From positions 186,001 through 250,000 of the forward strand of contig JACTVC010000017.1 of NCBI GenBank assembly GCA_018417955.1: a stretch of 64,000 bases of DNA, in the 5' to 3' direction. The position numbers and the translations under genes were made by a program. This DNA is from Laccaria trichodermophora (taxonomy: Eukaryota > Basidiomycota > Agaricomycetes > Agaricales > Hydnangiaceae). Below the pieces are notes generated by a model. It ran no database searches. It was given only the letters and a program-made list of their open reading frames with translations, and had not been told where the DNA came from. Positions within the stretch are counted from its first letter, which is position 1. Each line of letters begins with the position of its first letter. This document shows positions 21,000 through 30,346 of the stretch, one piece after another.

Positions 21000-22995
21000 C
21001 AGCAGTGCTCTCTCACACAGAAAGTTTAACGCGCTTACCCCTTACAACGCAGACGCGTGGCTCCAGTGGCTCACGTCATTTAATCTCCTTGAAAGATACC
21101 CAAACCTGTACCATAGTCTCGTTCATGGCTTCGACATTGGCATTCATACCATATCTAAAACATATGTCCCTCCTAATAACCCATCTATTCTTAAGCACCC
21201 AGAAGTTTACAATGAGATTGTGGAAAACGAGTTTCGCAAGGGGAGATATCTTGGCCCCTTTTCACAGGCCAAACTCGAGGCCCTTATTAGTCCTTTCCAG
21301 TCCTCACCTCTTTCTCTGGTCCCTAAACCAGGCAAACCAGGAAAATTCCGCGCAGTACATGATTTCTCACACCCCCACGCGCCGGACAAAAACCCTATCT
21401 CCTCAATCAATTCCAGCATCAACTCACATGATTTCCCCTGTACCTGGGGGACTTTCTCGACAGTGTGCCTCATTATCCACAGGCTCCCGCCAGGTTCTCA
21501 GGCATCCATTCGAGATGTATCAGAGGCCTATCGCACCATACCAGCCCATTACAGCCAATGGCCAGGCCTGGTGGTTCGTCTCAGGGAAGAAGACAGCTTT
21601 GCCGCCAACATCAACAACTTCGGGCTTACCTCGGCAGGGGGAGCACATGGCATGCTCGCTGATGCAGGTACCGATATCATGCGTGCCAACGGAATCGGGC
21701 CGGTTTCAAAGTGGGTTGACGACCACATCTTCTTCCGCATTCCCCGCTCACAGCTCGTCCCATACAACGCCCGCCGCCTTTCATGGCACCAAACAGTCAC
21801 AGCCAATGGAGGACGGCTCCATGAAGGCAGCCGCCTATGGTTCAGAGGAGACACTATGCCAGATGGGCGGCCAGAGGAGTTTGATGAGGACATGTCTTTC
21901 CCCCTGCGTGACTTATCGTTTTTCTCTCCACGCTCCGCTGATGATGCAAATTTCACTTTTGCTGATGCAGATATTGATCGTGTTTCCAACGAGCTCGGAA
22001 TTCCATGGGAACACTCCAAGACGGTACCTTTTAGCAGCACCGTCCCTTACCTGGGTTTCATCTGGGACCTCACGGCACGCACAGTTGAGGTCCCCCTGGA
22101 GAAGAAACGCAAGTATCGCAGCGCGATCGAAGAATGGCAGAAGAAACCACGGCACGCCTTGGCAGAGGTACAGAAACTCTACGGCAAACTACTACACACC
22201 ACCCTTGTGGTGCCAGCTGGACGAGCGTACCTCACCAACTTGGAGGCCATGCTCGCCCTTTTCAACAATCGCCCTTTCGTGCCACACACCCCACCCCGCG
22301 ATACACCTCACGACCTCGATTGGTGGGCCAGGATCCTTGACACCAATACCTTATCCAGGCCTATCCCAGGCCCAGTCCCTCTTGAAGATATGGGCGCCTT
22401 TTCAGATGCAAGCTCAGGCTTTGGCATTGGCATCACCATCGGCGCAAAGTGGCGGGCATGGCGCCTGCTCCCAGGTTGGAAAGCAGATGGAAGAGACATC
22501 GGGTGGGCAGAAGCTGTTGGCTTTGAGCTCCTCGTACTCTCCATCTTGTCATCCGGCCGCGGCAGCGTCAATTTCAAAGTTTACGGAGACAACAATGGGG
22601 TGGTCGAGGGCTGGTGGAAGGGTAGGAGTAGAAACAGACAGACCAACCTTGTTTTCTGCCACATCCATGCCTTCTTGGGCCTTAAGCACTCTGCCGTCCA
22701 CACGAGATATGTGCCAAGCAAAGATAATCCAGCTGATGACCCCTCACGCGGCGTTTATCCCCCCAAGTCACTCCTCCTACCAAAGTTCCCCATACCCCCA
22801 GAGCTCGGCAACCTCATCGTCGACTTCGATGCTGGAGCTACCAGTTTGGACCCAGGTGCTTGTCAGCACAGCCCACAACCCTTCCTTCCAAAACCCCATC
22901 GTCTCTTGTCAGAAAACAAGCGTGCCGCCATCAACGCAGAGCTTGATAGGCGTGGGGAAGAGTTCATATCCTCCAACCCTCAGAGCAGCTCCTGA
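21000..22995 (+). CDS. DIRS-type reverse transcriptase / RNase H
   Basis: This is an uninterrupted frame of about 660 codons (open upstream as well, overlapping the gag end). RT motifs in order: SPLSLVPKPGKPGKFRAVHD, ASIRDVSEAYRTIP (first catalytic Asp), GGAHGMLADAGTDIM and the active site KWVDDHIFF (VDD in place of the common YxDD). The RNase H part has FSDASSGFGIGI, VYGDNNGVVEGW and RYVPSKDNPADDPSRG. It would copy element RNA in the nucleus or cytoplasm. No AUG near the conserved start was obvious, so translation by frameshift or coupling after gag is inferred. The RT seems undamaged although the neighbouring genes are split. Confidence 0.85.
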
Positions 22996-23756
22996 CTGGC
23001 GCCCATGGCATGTCCCTCTCCCCCTCGCCTCCAAGAGTCGCCAGCGCCCAATGCCGTATCGCCAAAACCTCACCCCGTTGCCTTCCCTGCTACATCCCCA
23101 CTGCCCAGCAAATCAAAGGCTACGCCTCTGGCGCCCCCTTGTCCCTCGGACCCAGCGCACCTCACAACTGACTGACGAAGACCTCGAGCATATCGAGACC
23201 GTCATGGCTCATGCTTGGGAAGTCGATACACATGCCACATACGCATCTGGCCTCCTCAATTTTATGGTCTTCTGCGACCAGAAAGGAATACCAGAGGCAG
23301 AGAGGGCGCCAGCAAGCCACACTCTGCTCCTTTCCAATACTTTCCATTCCTCCACTGATTCCTACCGGATTCCGGCCGGAATCCAGGAATTCCGGCGGAA
23401 TCCAGGAATTCCGGTGGAATCCAACCGGAATCCACAGGAATCCAACTGGAATAGACAGAAAATCTCATTATTTAGGTTATATTTCACTCTTCTATTTCAG
23501 ACATACATTTTGGAACAGGGGAATTGATGAAAATACACTTTAAATGCGACTTAATGTGCACTTATCAAGACCTCCTGAATTACTTATGCAATGTAGTCAA
23601 CCAATCTATTATTCTATTCTATGTTGATAACATAATCCTAAGAATTTCTTATCACACTTAGATTTGAACAGAGAAAATTGTAGTATATTATATTCATTAG
23701 AGCTACATAAATCTATTCTACAACATTGAGTGTTAAAGAACTACATACTCTACTAC

Positions 23757-23985
23757 ATGAGGGGGGAGGGACTGGTGGGGAGAGAGTGGTGGAGAGGAGA
23801 GATGGAGGGGGGATGGAGGGGAGGGAGTGATGAAGGGGGGAGGGAGCAATGGAGGGGGATGGAGGGGAGGGAGTGAGGGGGAGGGATGGAGAGAGGGGGG
23901 AGGGATGGAGAGAGGGAACAGGGGGGAGGGAAAAGGAAGGGGAGAGGGGAAAGGAAGAGGGAGGGATAGGGAAGAGGGTGGGCCG
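23757..23985. repeat. G/A-rich low-complexity tract
   Basis: GGGAGGGA, GGAGAG and GGGGAGG repeats with almost no pyrimidines on this strand. The open frames here are compositional. Confidence 0.8.
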
Positions 23986-24535
23986 TCATCCGTTGACGTG
24001 CTCGTCGTCCGCTAACGTGCTCGTCGTCTGTTGACGTCGTCGTCGTCCATTGACGTGGGCGTCCATTGACGTGGGCGTCCGTTGACGCGGTCGTCGTCTG
24101 TTGACGTGGTGGTGGTGTCGTCGTGGGCGTGTCGTTTGTTGGCGTGGCCCTCCATTGATGTGGTGAGGCGTGTCGTCGTCCATGGGCATGGTCGTGGTGG
24201 TCGTGCGTTGACGTGGTTGTCCCTCGTCGTGTGCCTGGTGTTAGCAAGCTGGGTGGGACGAGCTTGGGATGGGGGTTGCTCACCTAGGACGACGAACGAC
24301 GACTTGCGTCGTTCGTCGTCTGGTTGCCACGTTGCTGATAGTGACGTGGCAACGTGTTGCCGCGCTCGTTTACTGGGGCTGGTGGCGTGGCGTTGGGGCG
24401 TCGTTTCCCGCGTCGTGGCCATGACGTTGTGTTAGAGGGTAGGGGTCGTGGTGAGAACGACGACGGACGTCGTCGTTCTCGTCGTCTTGTTGCCACATCG
24501 CAACGTGTCGTTGTCGTTTACTGGTGACGTGGCGT
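23985..24535. repeat. Degenerate GTCGTC/GTTGACGTGG repeat field, left part
   Basis: Irregular copies of CGTCGTCCGTTGACGTGG make up this field. It continues after the nested hAT element at about 26042-26170 and so predates that insertion. The Arg/His/Thr-rich open frame on the minus strand (from about 24283) is a by-product. Confidence 0.7.
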
Positions 24536-25111
24536 TAGTGTTGCCGCGGCTCGGCTAGCCGAGAGCCGGCTGATGTAAGCCAGCTAAATTTCCTTAAGTG
24601 GCTCAGCTCGGCTTTTAGCTGACTCAAAGCTGGCTCAAGCCAGCACATAATTTTTAAAGTGGTGTGACTAGTGTTGCCGCATTTTTTTAATGGCTTATTT
24701 TTTGTTTTGTTTATACAGAGCGGAGTTTTCCCTCAAATTTTACGTTCTTAAACCTTCCGTGTAGATGAGAAGTAGATCTAGATTTAGAAAAAAAAACCGC
24801 CAAGAACGACCGAGATTTGATTGAGAGATTCAATTGGCTTTGAAAAAAAGCTGGCTCATTTGAGCTGCAACTTGGCAACCAGCTAAACATAAATAGCTCA
24901 ACGAAAACGTAATGCTTCTTTACGTTCTTTTTTGTATAATTTAGATCTACTTCCTATCTATCTGGAGAGTCCAAGAACGTAAAGTTCGAATAATAATTAC
25001 GCTCTCTATAAGCAAAACAAGAATTTATCTGCTAAAAAACGCAGCAGCACTAGGTGTGACTATAAATCTGAAGGTATTTTATTGCCTGGGGAGCTTTTTG
25101 TATTTAGTTTT

Positions 25112-25610
25112 GTATTTTTATGGGGGCATGTCATTTTAAATTAATGAAATATTCGAAATGTAAGTAAGAACAAGTATATATAAGGGGTGGGGGGTGGTGG
25201 TGGGGGGGTAACTAATACAAGGGGGGTGTAGCTACAGCATAAATATGGCAAGATGGAGGAGGGGAGTGGAAAAGGAAAGACAAAAGAGACACGAAAGAAG
25301 CTGAAGCACTATATATACAAGGCACTTTAGGGTGGGTTCAGATTTAGGGCAGGCTTAAGTGACATTCTAAGCCTGCCCTAAATCTGAACCCACCCTAAAG
25401 TGCCTTGTATATATAGTGCTTCAGCTTCTTTTGTGTCTCTTTTGTCTTTCCTTTTCCACTCCCCTCCTCCATCTTGCCATATTTATGCTGTAGCTACACC
25501 CCCCTTGTATTAGTTACCCCCCCACCACCCCCCACCCCTTATATATACTTGTTCTTACTTACATTTCGAATATTTCATTAATTTAAAATGACATGCCCCC
25601 ATAAAAATAC
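25112..25610. repeat. Near-perfect palindrome, about 245-bp arms, 10-nt loop
   Basis: From GTATTTTTATGGGGGCATG to its inverse CATGCCCCCATAAAAATAC the two arms match almost base for base (one visible C/T change near AGACACGAAAG / CTTTTGTGTCT). The apex is AGGCTTA-AGTGACATTC-TAAGCCT. No target duplication was seen at its edges, so it may be part of the hAT-like element rather than a separate insertion. Confidence 0.85.
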
Positions 25611-25621
25611 CGAAATTGAGC

Positions 25622-25665
25622 AAGTTATGGCTGATTTCGATGAATTTTACGAAATCAGCCATAAC
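25622..25665. repeat. Small hairpin next to the large palindrome
   Basis: GTTATGGCTGATTTCG, 11 nt, then CGAAATCAGCCATAAC: perfect 16-bp arms. Confidence 0.8.
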
Positions 25666-26183
25666 TCCCTCAGTTCTGGTCCGAAAAATATGTTTTTAGG
25701 CTCGTTTTGAAGCTCGCGGGTAAGGCTATCCTAACGCATTACCCATACCCATAACCTGTGTGGGTTACCCCAACCCTTGCCATTGCCTATGTCTTCGTGT
25801 TAATAGGTTACTTAGGTTCATTTACAGTATATTCTATTACTAGTTGAATGATATGTACATACAAAAGCCAATTTTATTTGTTTTGAATAAGCTAGCATGT
25901 GTGGTTGATGAGGCTCAAAATCCCAGCTCTAGCCAGCTCAAGCGGCAGCCAAGCCAGATCCATCAGCTCGGCTCAGCTCAGCTTTAATTTTGGCTCAGCT
26001 GTGGCTTGAACCAGCTAAAAGCCGAAGCTGCGGCAACACTACGTGGCGTTGAGGCGTGGTGGTCGATCGGTGGCTGGTGTGCGTGGTGGTGGCCGTTGGT
26101 GACGTGGTCATGTCGCAAGGTTGGTGGGCGTCGTGGACGATGGTGGTGGTGGTTGAGAGAGAGAGGGTTGTTTGTTGATGACG

Positions 26184-26225
26184 CCCAAATCAAGCGTCGG
26201 CAAACACCGACGCTTGATTTGGGCA
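26184..26225. repeat. Perfect 18-bp-arm hairpin
   Basis: GCCCAAATCAAGCGTCGG, a 6-nt loop, then its exact inverse. It lies inside the 23336-26437 element near its right end. Confidence 0.85.
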
Positions 26226-27285
26226 TCAGGAATTCCGTTCCGTGTCATTCCGGGAGCATTCCTTCCAGGTGATTCCTGGAACGATTTCGGCGGAATTTGA
26301 ATTCCATCAAAATTCCACCGGAATGGTTTGATCAATTTGGCAGGGCCCTCTGCCAAATTTGATTCCTCCGGAATTCCGGGAATTGTCCGGATTCCGCCGG
26401 ATTCCGGCAGGAATCAGTGGAGGACAATAAAGACCTCCTCCTTTCCTTTGTATCAACACTTGCAGCTGCATACTCAGGCTCAGCAATAAGCAACTACCTG
26501 TATGGAGTACGGGCATGGCACATACTCCACGGGATCCCCTGGAAGACTGAGAAGATGGAAATGGAGACCATGTTGAGGGCCGCAGAGAAGCTAACCCCCC
26601 AACATCTAGGCGCAAGAAGAGGCGCCCATACACCACTGATTTCATACTGGCCATTCGGCAGCGCCTGGACCTACAGAATCCCCTCGATGCTTCTGTCTTC
26701 GCATGCCTGTCCACCTGCTTCTTTGCGACTGGGCGAGTTGGCGAATTCACCGTGCCAAGGCTTGATGGGTTTGATCCTGAAGCTCACATATCAAAGGCCA
26801 GGATCTCCTATGACCAGTCCCGGGAAGGGCAGATGGTCACAGTCCTACACGTCCCTCGCACCAAGATGGTTCCCCAGGGGGAGGATGTCTGCTGGGCCAA
26901 GCAAGACGGGCCCATTGACCCGGATGCGGCCTTAGCACATCACCTCGAAGTCAACGCGCCCCCGGATAATGGTCACCTATTCGCCTACCGCTACAAGACA
27001 GGGCATAGGCCCCTCACCAAGTCGAAATTCATCTCAGAGCTGGCAAAAGCTGCTCGCGCAGCCGGTTTGGAGCCCTTGCAAGGCCACGGCATCAGGATTG
27101 GTTCCACCCTCGAATATCTCCTGCGGGGCGTGCCATTCGATGTCATGAAGGTGAAGGGCCGTTGGTCCAGCGACGCCTTCATCCTCTACCTCAGGAAACA
27201 CGTGCAAATTCTCGCGCCATACATACAGGCGGCCCCTGCCGTGCAGGACGCATTCACGCATTTGACAATGCCAGCTGGGCGTTGA

Positions 27286-28340
27286 ATCTGGTAAGCATAC
27301 AAGTCTTTCCTAAAAAGTTTGGGACCCGAGACTCACTCGCCGTGTCAAGACTTCTTTTCACCATGGGTGTCGCAGCTCGTCTCGAACCCCTGAGGAAGAC
27401 TCTTTTCCAGTCGGAAAGCACTTTGTGCTTTCGCCCGATTGCTTGCCATGCCATAACATATAGAATTACTACAGACTATTACATAGAAAGATATACACTA
27501 CAATGCTGATAATATTAACCATCCTTTGCTCTTGAATCAGAGTAATCCCCGTGGTCTGCAAGCGCACGGTGACACTCAAAGATGTCCTCCAACTCCTCCA
27601 CATCGAGATGGAGGCCACACGACATCGTTTCCAAATACCCCCCCTGCACCTCCTCAACGCTACCTTCCATTGTCGTCACTCAGAGGCTACTTAGCATCCG
27701 TCTCTGGGCGGCCGTGTTTTTCTGGCTGTGTTTATGATGCCGTATGAGGGGGGAGTAGGAGGTTCGTCAATGTCATGATGAGAGTGTTTGTGCTGGCCAG
27801 GCACATACCCCGATCGTCAAAGACATTGCGCGGCAGAGGAGAGGATGGGGAAGGAGGTGGGTGTAGAGAGCGTGAAGTTGTAAGCGGAGTAGGTGAACGA
27901 ACCCCATTCTTCTTGCCTTTTGCTCAGTCTTTCCATAGCTCTCCATCACCCAACTCGCCGATGCCGCTGTCCTATTCCACACATATGCAGCATGAGTGAC
28001 ACTGAAAGACGACTGGAAAGTCATCAGATGCGAAAGAAAAGGCAGGTAGCTTAGTTGTGAATTGATTGACGAACGGGTAAGTTTGGCGTGTGCTTGATGA
28101 TCGTACCAAAAGGGATTTGTGAGGACGCAGCCAAACAGAACCACATAATCTCGACCACACACCATCATCATCTTCGTCAAATCTCCCCTTTGGAACTGTC
28201 CTCCCAATCAGAGTCCAGTTGGGTCTGCCCGTGCATCTTCTAACACACTCAACAGAACAGAGGTCTTACTGGACTGCCAAATAATGATGTGGGATATCTA
28301 GATAACCACTGACATAGTACATTCAAAAGGTTCCTTTATC
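27286..28340. other. No firm gene; possible short minus-strand frame
   Basis: A 51-codon frame on the minus strand (27670-27515, containing HLDVEELEDIFECHRALADH) looks coding-like by composition and may be the last exon of a minus-strand gene reaching about 28200. I could not chain convincing exons. The 3' end of the retroelement must also lie somewhere here. Confidence 0.3.
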
Positions 28341-28350
28341 TAATGCCAAG

Positions 28351-28563
28351 TTGGTCCTGCACGTCGTTCCTTCTCTCATACCCCTATCATCACAAGAAGC
28401 CGACCCCCCTGCCCGTGAACTCACCGCGTCTCAAACAAAAGAATACGTTGACAAGGCAGGTTCCGACGGCGTCGAGATCCATGGTACCTCATTGACGAAT
28501 ACAAGACATAAGCAACCAACGGTGCTATGGTGGAGGCTGTTGCTTCCAATGGACCGGGGTTAG
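28351..28563 (+). pseudogene. Old Yellow Enzyme (NADH:flavin oxidoreductase) remnant
   Basis: One frame reads PPARELTASQTKEYVDKAGSDGVEIHG (positions about 28410-28493). It resembles the OYE stretch in which an RxLT..EVKEYV helix is followed by AGFDGVEIHG. About 13 residues between the two parts are missing. Another frame then gives YLIDEYK, matching the GYLIDQFL segment that normally follows. Loss of residues plus the frame change indicate a decayed copy. Neither the N-terminal FMN part nor the C-terminal barrel could be found, so the gene is a fragment. Confidence 0.5.
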
Positions 28564-28627
28564 GGTAAGCCTCTGATCCACTCTTCGCGTTGTTGATTTA
28601 CTTTCAACTTAAATTCTGCGCGCAGAA

Positions 28628-28755
28628 ATGGGGATGGCAGACCCAATTTCCCAATTCACGCATTTCGTGTTCTCCCTCAAATAAACCCATCATGGGGATG
28701 GCAGACCCAATTTCCCGATTCACGCATTTCGTGTTCTCCCTCAAATAAACCCATC
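28628..28755. repeat. 64-bp tandem duplication
   Basis: Two adjacent copies begin ATGGGGATGGCAGACCCAA and end CAAATAAACCCATC, with a single visible mismatch. No gene is attached to it. Confidence 0.85.
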
Positions 28756-29342
28756 CTGACCTCACACACCTGCACACCGTGGAACCCTTCGTGGGGACAA
28801 ATGTTGCAGAGGGCTCAAACAACTCGGGGAGTCCAATATCGAGCAGAACAAAAGCAAAAATGGAAGGGGCGGTTCTAAAACCATAGGGAACAGGCCAGAA
28901 GGTATCTTTTGCCGGTCTGTATTTCACGGACCGTGACGCACTAGGAATTGAATCTAGCACCGGTAGGGATGGCAAGCGGCTGACGAACGTGATAGCCCAA
29001 TGCACTGTGTACCCATAGTTCAGACCCATGGAATACTGTGGCCCTCATCACTAATTCAAAATAATCTACCACACTGAACTTTGCGTGCTTGCGCGGACAG
29101 GGCGGATTCCAAGGTTATTGTTTCTAAAAAGTTACAAAACGCAAATTTGTCAACCATTCATCGCCTCTTATTGTGAAGCGTGCATTTATACAAAGTGCTT
29201 ACCTGCAACAATAAGGCCTCCACGTTATGAATTGGTCGTGGCTAAGGTTTGAATTCAAGCAATGATAATTACGAAAGGACAAAGCAAAATGATCTATTTT
29301 TAGACTACACTGTGAAGATGCCGGAATTTGAAAGCCGTGGAG

Positions 29343-29349
29343 GTATAAA
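29343..29349 (+). promoter_or_regulatory. TATA box of the pheromone-precursor candidate
   Basis: TATAAAT lies 61 bp upstream of the ATG at 29404, a compact and conventional spacing for a highly expressed short gene. Confidence 0.55.
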
Positions 29350-29403
29350 TCCTGCGCGATTCGTCGCATTTCTACAGGCTCAATCGACCTAATCACCATA
29401 CAC

Positions 29404-29499
29404 ATGGATTCTTTCACCACCATCTCCAACACCTCTAACATCCCCACCAACTCCGACGACGGAGGCAGCGGAAACAACGCTTACTGCGTTATTGCCTGA
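29404..29499 (+). CDS. Candidate lipopeptide mating-pheromone precursor (CaaX)
   Basis: This is a 31-codon gene too short for usual ORF filters. It begins MDSFTTISN, similar to many agaricomycete pheromone precursors that start MDxFTT. It continues through a Ser/Asn/Asp/Gly-rich stretch (TSNIPTNSDDGG) and ends NAYCVIA followed by TGA. CVIA is a classical CaaX box: the Cys would be farnesylated, the last three residues removed and the Cys carboxymethylated. The mature peptide would be the segment before the Cys, cut near the SDD acidic site; this is inference. It is shorter than the usual 40-70 aa. No STE3 receptor gene lies beside it. Neighbours are a decayed OYE and a terpene synthase. Confidence 0.65.
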   Translation: MDSFTTISNTSNIPTNSDDGGSGNNAYCVIA

Positions 29500-30346
29500 A
29501 TGCACCCTACTCATTGCTATGTAAGTTTCGCCTTTTGTACCTCGCTGAAAGTTACTCAACTTACGCAATATATCGTAGACCCACACATCACATTCACGGT
29601 CGTATGACTCGCTTGGGCCTACATGCTTTTGAAGGAGTTTGTTTCTATCGTGTTGCTTCAACACTCGTCGGGGTGGCGGTTATATTTATGAAGGGTTCTT
29701 TCGTTCTGTTGTTGTATTCCTACTTCGAGGAGGTCTTGCGGGAAGGTCAGGGTTTGGACGTCGTTTGGCCGGATTGAAATGTGATTCAATATTGATTTCC
29801 TTCGGGTTCTTTTGAGTTAAATGTCGACGTCGAACATTTGCAATCGATCATCCTCCGGGGAAGTCACGAATAAATACAAAATGAAAGGGAACTATTCAAC
29901 ATCACCTCAAAAAAATACTCGCGAGTTGGATTGATTGTCCTACAAAGGCTACGGTGACCCCGAATACGCTGTTTCCTGCCTGCATCTTTTTGTCGTGTTC
30001 TTGTGAAAGAAAACGGCAGAGAACGGACGAGTGCATTCCAACGGCGATTTTTACATCATCTTTCAAGAATTTCAGGTTACACCAACGATACACCGTCCGT
30101 ATTCGGACGCTCGACGAAGGAAGATTGGCCATTCGTCTAAAATTTTACTCCGTAGCAGAACATGCAGGTTATGCAATTGGATTGCCCACGACACAAAGAG
30201 ACTATCAGCCGATATGGCCAGGCAAGTGGTAATAGCAAAAACACCCATTCATGATGCAGTGACGACGTTCTTGAGTCGCAATCTATTCTTGATATGACCA
30301 GAAACGAGTTCAGAAGATTTTTGAACTTACCAGAGACGCGGGGGAG
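29500..30346. other. Intergenic
   Basis: It holds the presumed 3' region of the pheromone candidate and the 3' flank of the terpene synthase. Scattered short frames show no exon structure that I can support. Confidence 0.5.

Larger units (their letters stand above)
14725..21029 (+). pseudogene. DIRS-element gag-like protein with CCHC zinc knuckle, split by PAL2
   Basis: Segments are 14725-14931, then 19491-20153 after PAL2 and one AGAACAA copy, then 20499-21029 after a 345-nt intron. Joined, they give about 466 aa. The first part is VTVWNQTHMREMEAWELQVQ. The second is a charged coiled-coil-like stretch (AEEERLRVEDERLKEAERKE) followed by FSYIELWYFTEEGCSEA. The third is Arg/Ser-rich and ends with a zinc knuckle CSGCGKSGHGAQQC, typical of nucleic-acid-binding gag. 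The reading frame across the PAL2 site is exact (GDVAEQ|EEHLRQ), so the insertion is recent relative to decay. The stop overlaps the start of the RT frame, suggesting frameshifting or re-initiation. Confidence 0.75.
24536..26041. mobile_element. hAT-like non-autonomous element, 1.5 kb, 8-bp target duplication
   Basis: Termini are TAGTGTTGCCGC and its exact inverse GCGGCAACACTA. The 8-bp duplication CGTGGCGT lies at 24528-24535 and 26042-26049. Both subterminal regions are crowded with AGCTGGCT, CTCAGCTCGGC and GAGCCGGCTG motifs, a typical hAT arrangement. No transposase frame is present. It contains a roughly 500-bp palindrome. This is the third level of nesting inside the DIRS element. Confidence 0.85.
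23336..26437. mobile_element. Nested TIR element with 9-bp target duplication (MULE-like?)
   Basis: CTCCTTTCC at 23327-23335 and 26438-26446 flank the insert; removing one copy restores the recombinase frame (LLLSFVS). Near both ends lies CCTCCACTGATTCCT then (A/G)CCGGA in inverse orientation, followed by many GGAATTCCGG-type subterminal repeats. A 9-bp duplication fits Mutator-like elements, but the outermost 13 bp of the two ends do not match well. Inside are a G-rich low-complexity tract, a GTCGTC/GACGTGG repeat field and a nested hAT-like element. No transposase was recognised, so it is non-autonomous. Confidence 0.7.
14725..27285 (+). mobile_element. DIRS-type (tyrosine recombinase) retroelement, twice interrupted
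   Basis: The coding part contains gag (14725-21029), reverse transcriptase/RNase H (about 21000-22995) and tyrosine recombinase (about 22970-27285). The gene set and the absence of an integrase mark a DIRS-like element. It is interrupted by PAL2 in gag and by a 3.1-kb nested element in the recombinase. Termini are not defined: I found no clear inverted or split direct repeats around 14540-14720 or 27290-27500. Without inserts the coding part is about 4.9 kb. Confidence 0.8.
22970..27285 (+). pseudogene. DIRS tyrosine recombinase, split by a nested element and frameshifted
   Basis: The N-terminal part before 23336 reads LTDEDLEHIETVMAHAWEVD and ends in APASHTLLLS. The frame resumes at 26447 with FVSTLAAAYSGSAISNYLYG. 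A homopolymer lesion in the C run near 26597-26603 shifts the frame by one base; the downstream frame continues with RRPYTTDFILAIRQRLDL. Catalytic landmarks are ATGRVGEF (first Arg), GHGIRIGS (HxxR), KGRWSSDAF and the Tyr in FILYLRKH. The enzyme would integrate the circular cDNA. With both a 3.1-kb insertion and a frameshift this copy cannot be functional. Confidence 0.8.

Noticed and set aside
20816..23527. A 900-codon frame overlapping the reverse transcriptase
   Set aside because: Up to about 22.97 kb it is an alternative frame of the RT gene; only its last part is coding (tyrosine recombinase).
23753..24283. Arg/His/Thr-rich minus-strand frame
   Set aside because: It is created by GTCGTC/GACGTGG and GGGAGG repeats; no domain.
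24536..26041. 10-bp target duplication (ACGTGGCGTT) for the hAT-like element
   Set aside because: Setting the ends at TAGTGTTGCC gives exact inverse termini and an 8-bp duplication, as expected for hAT; the extra bases match by chance.
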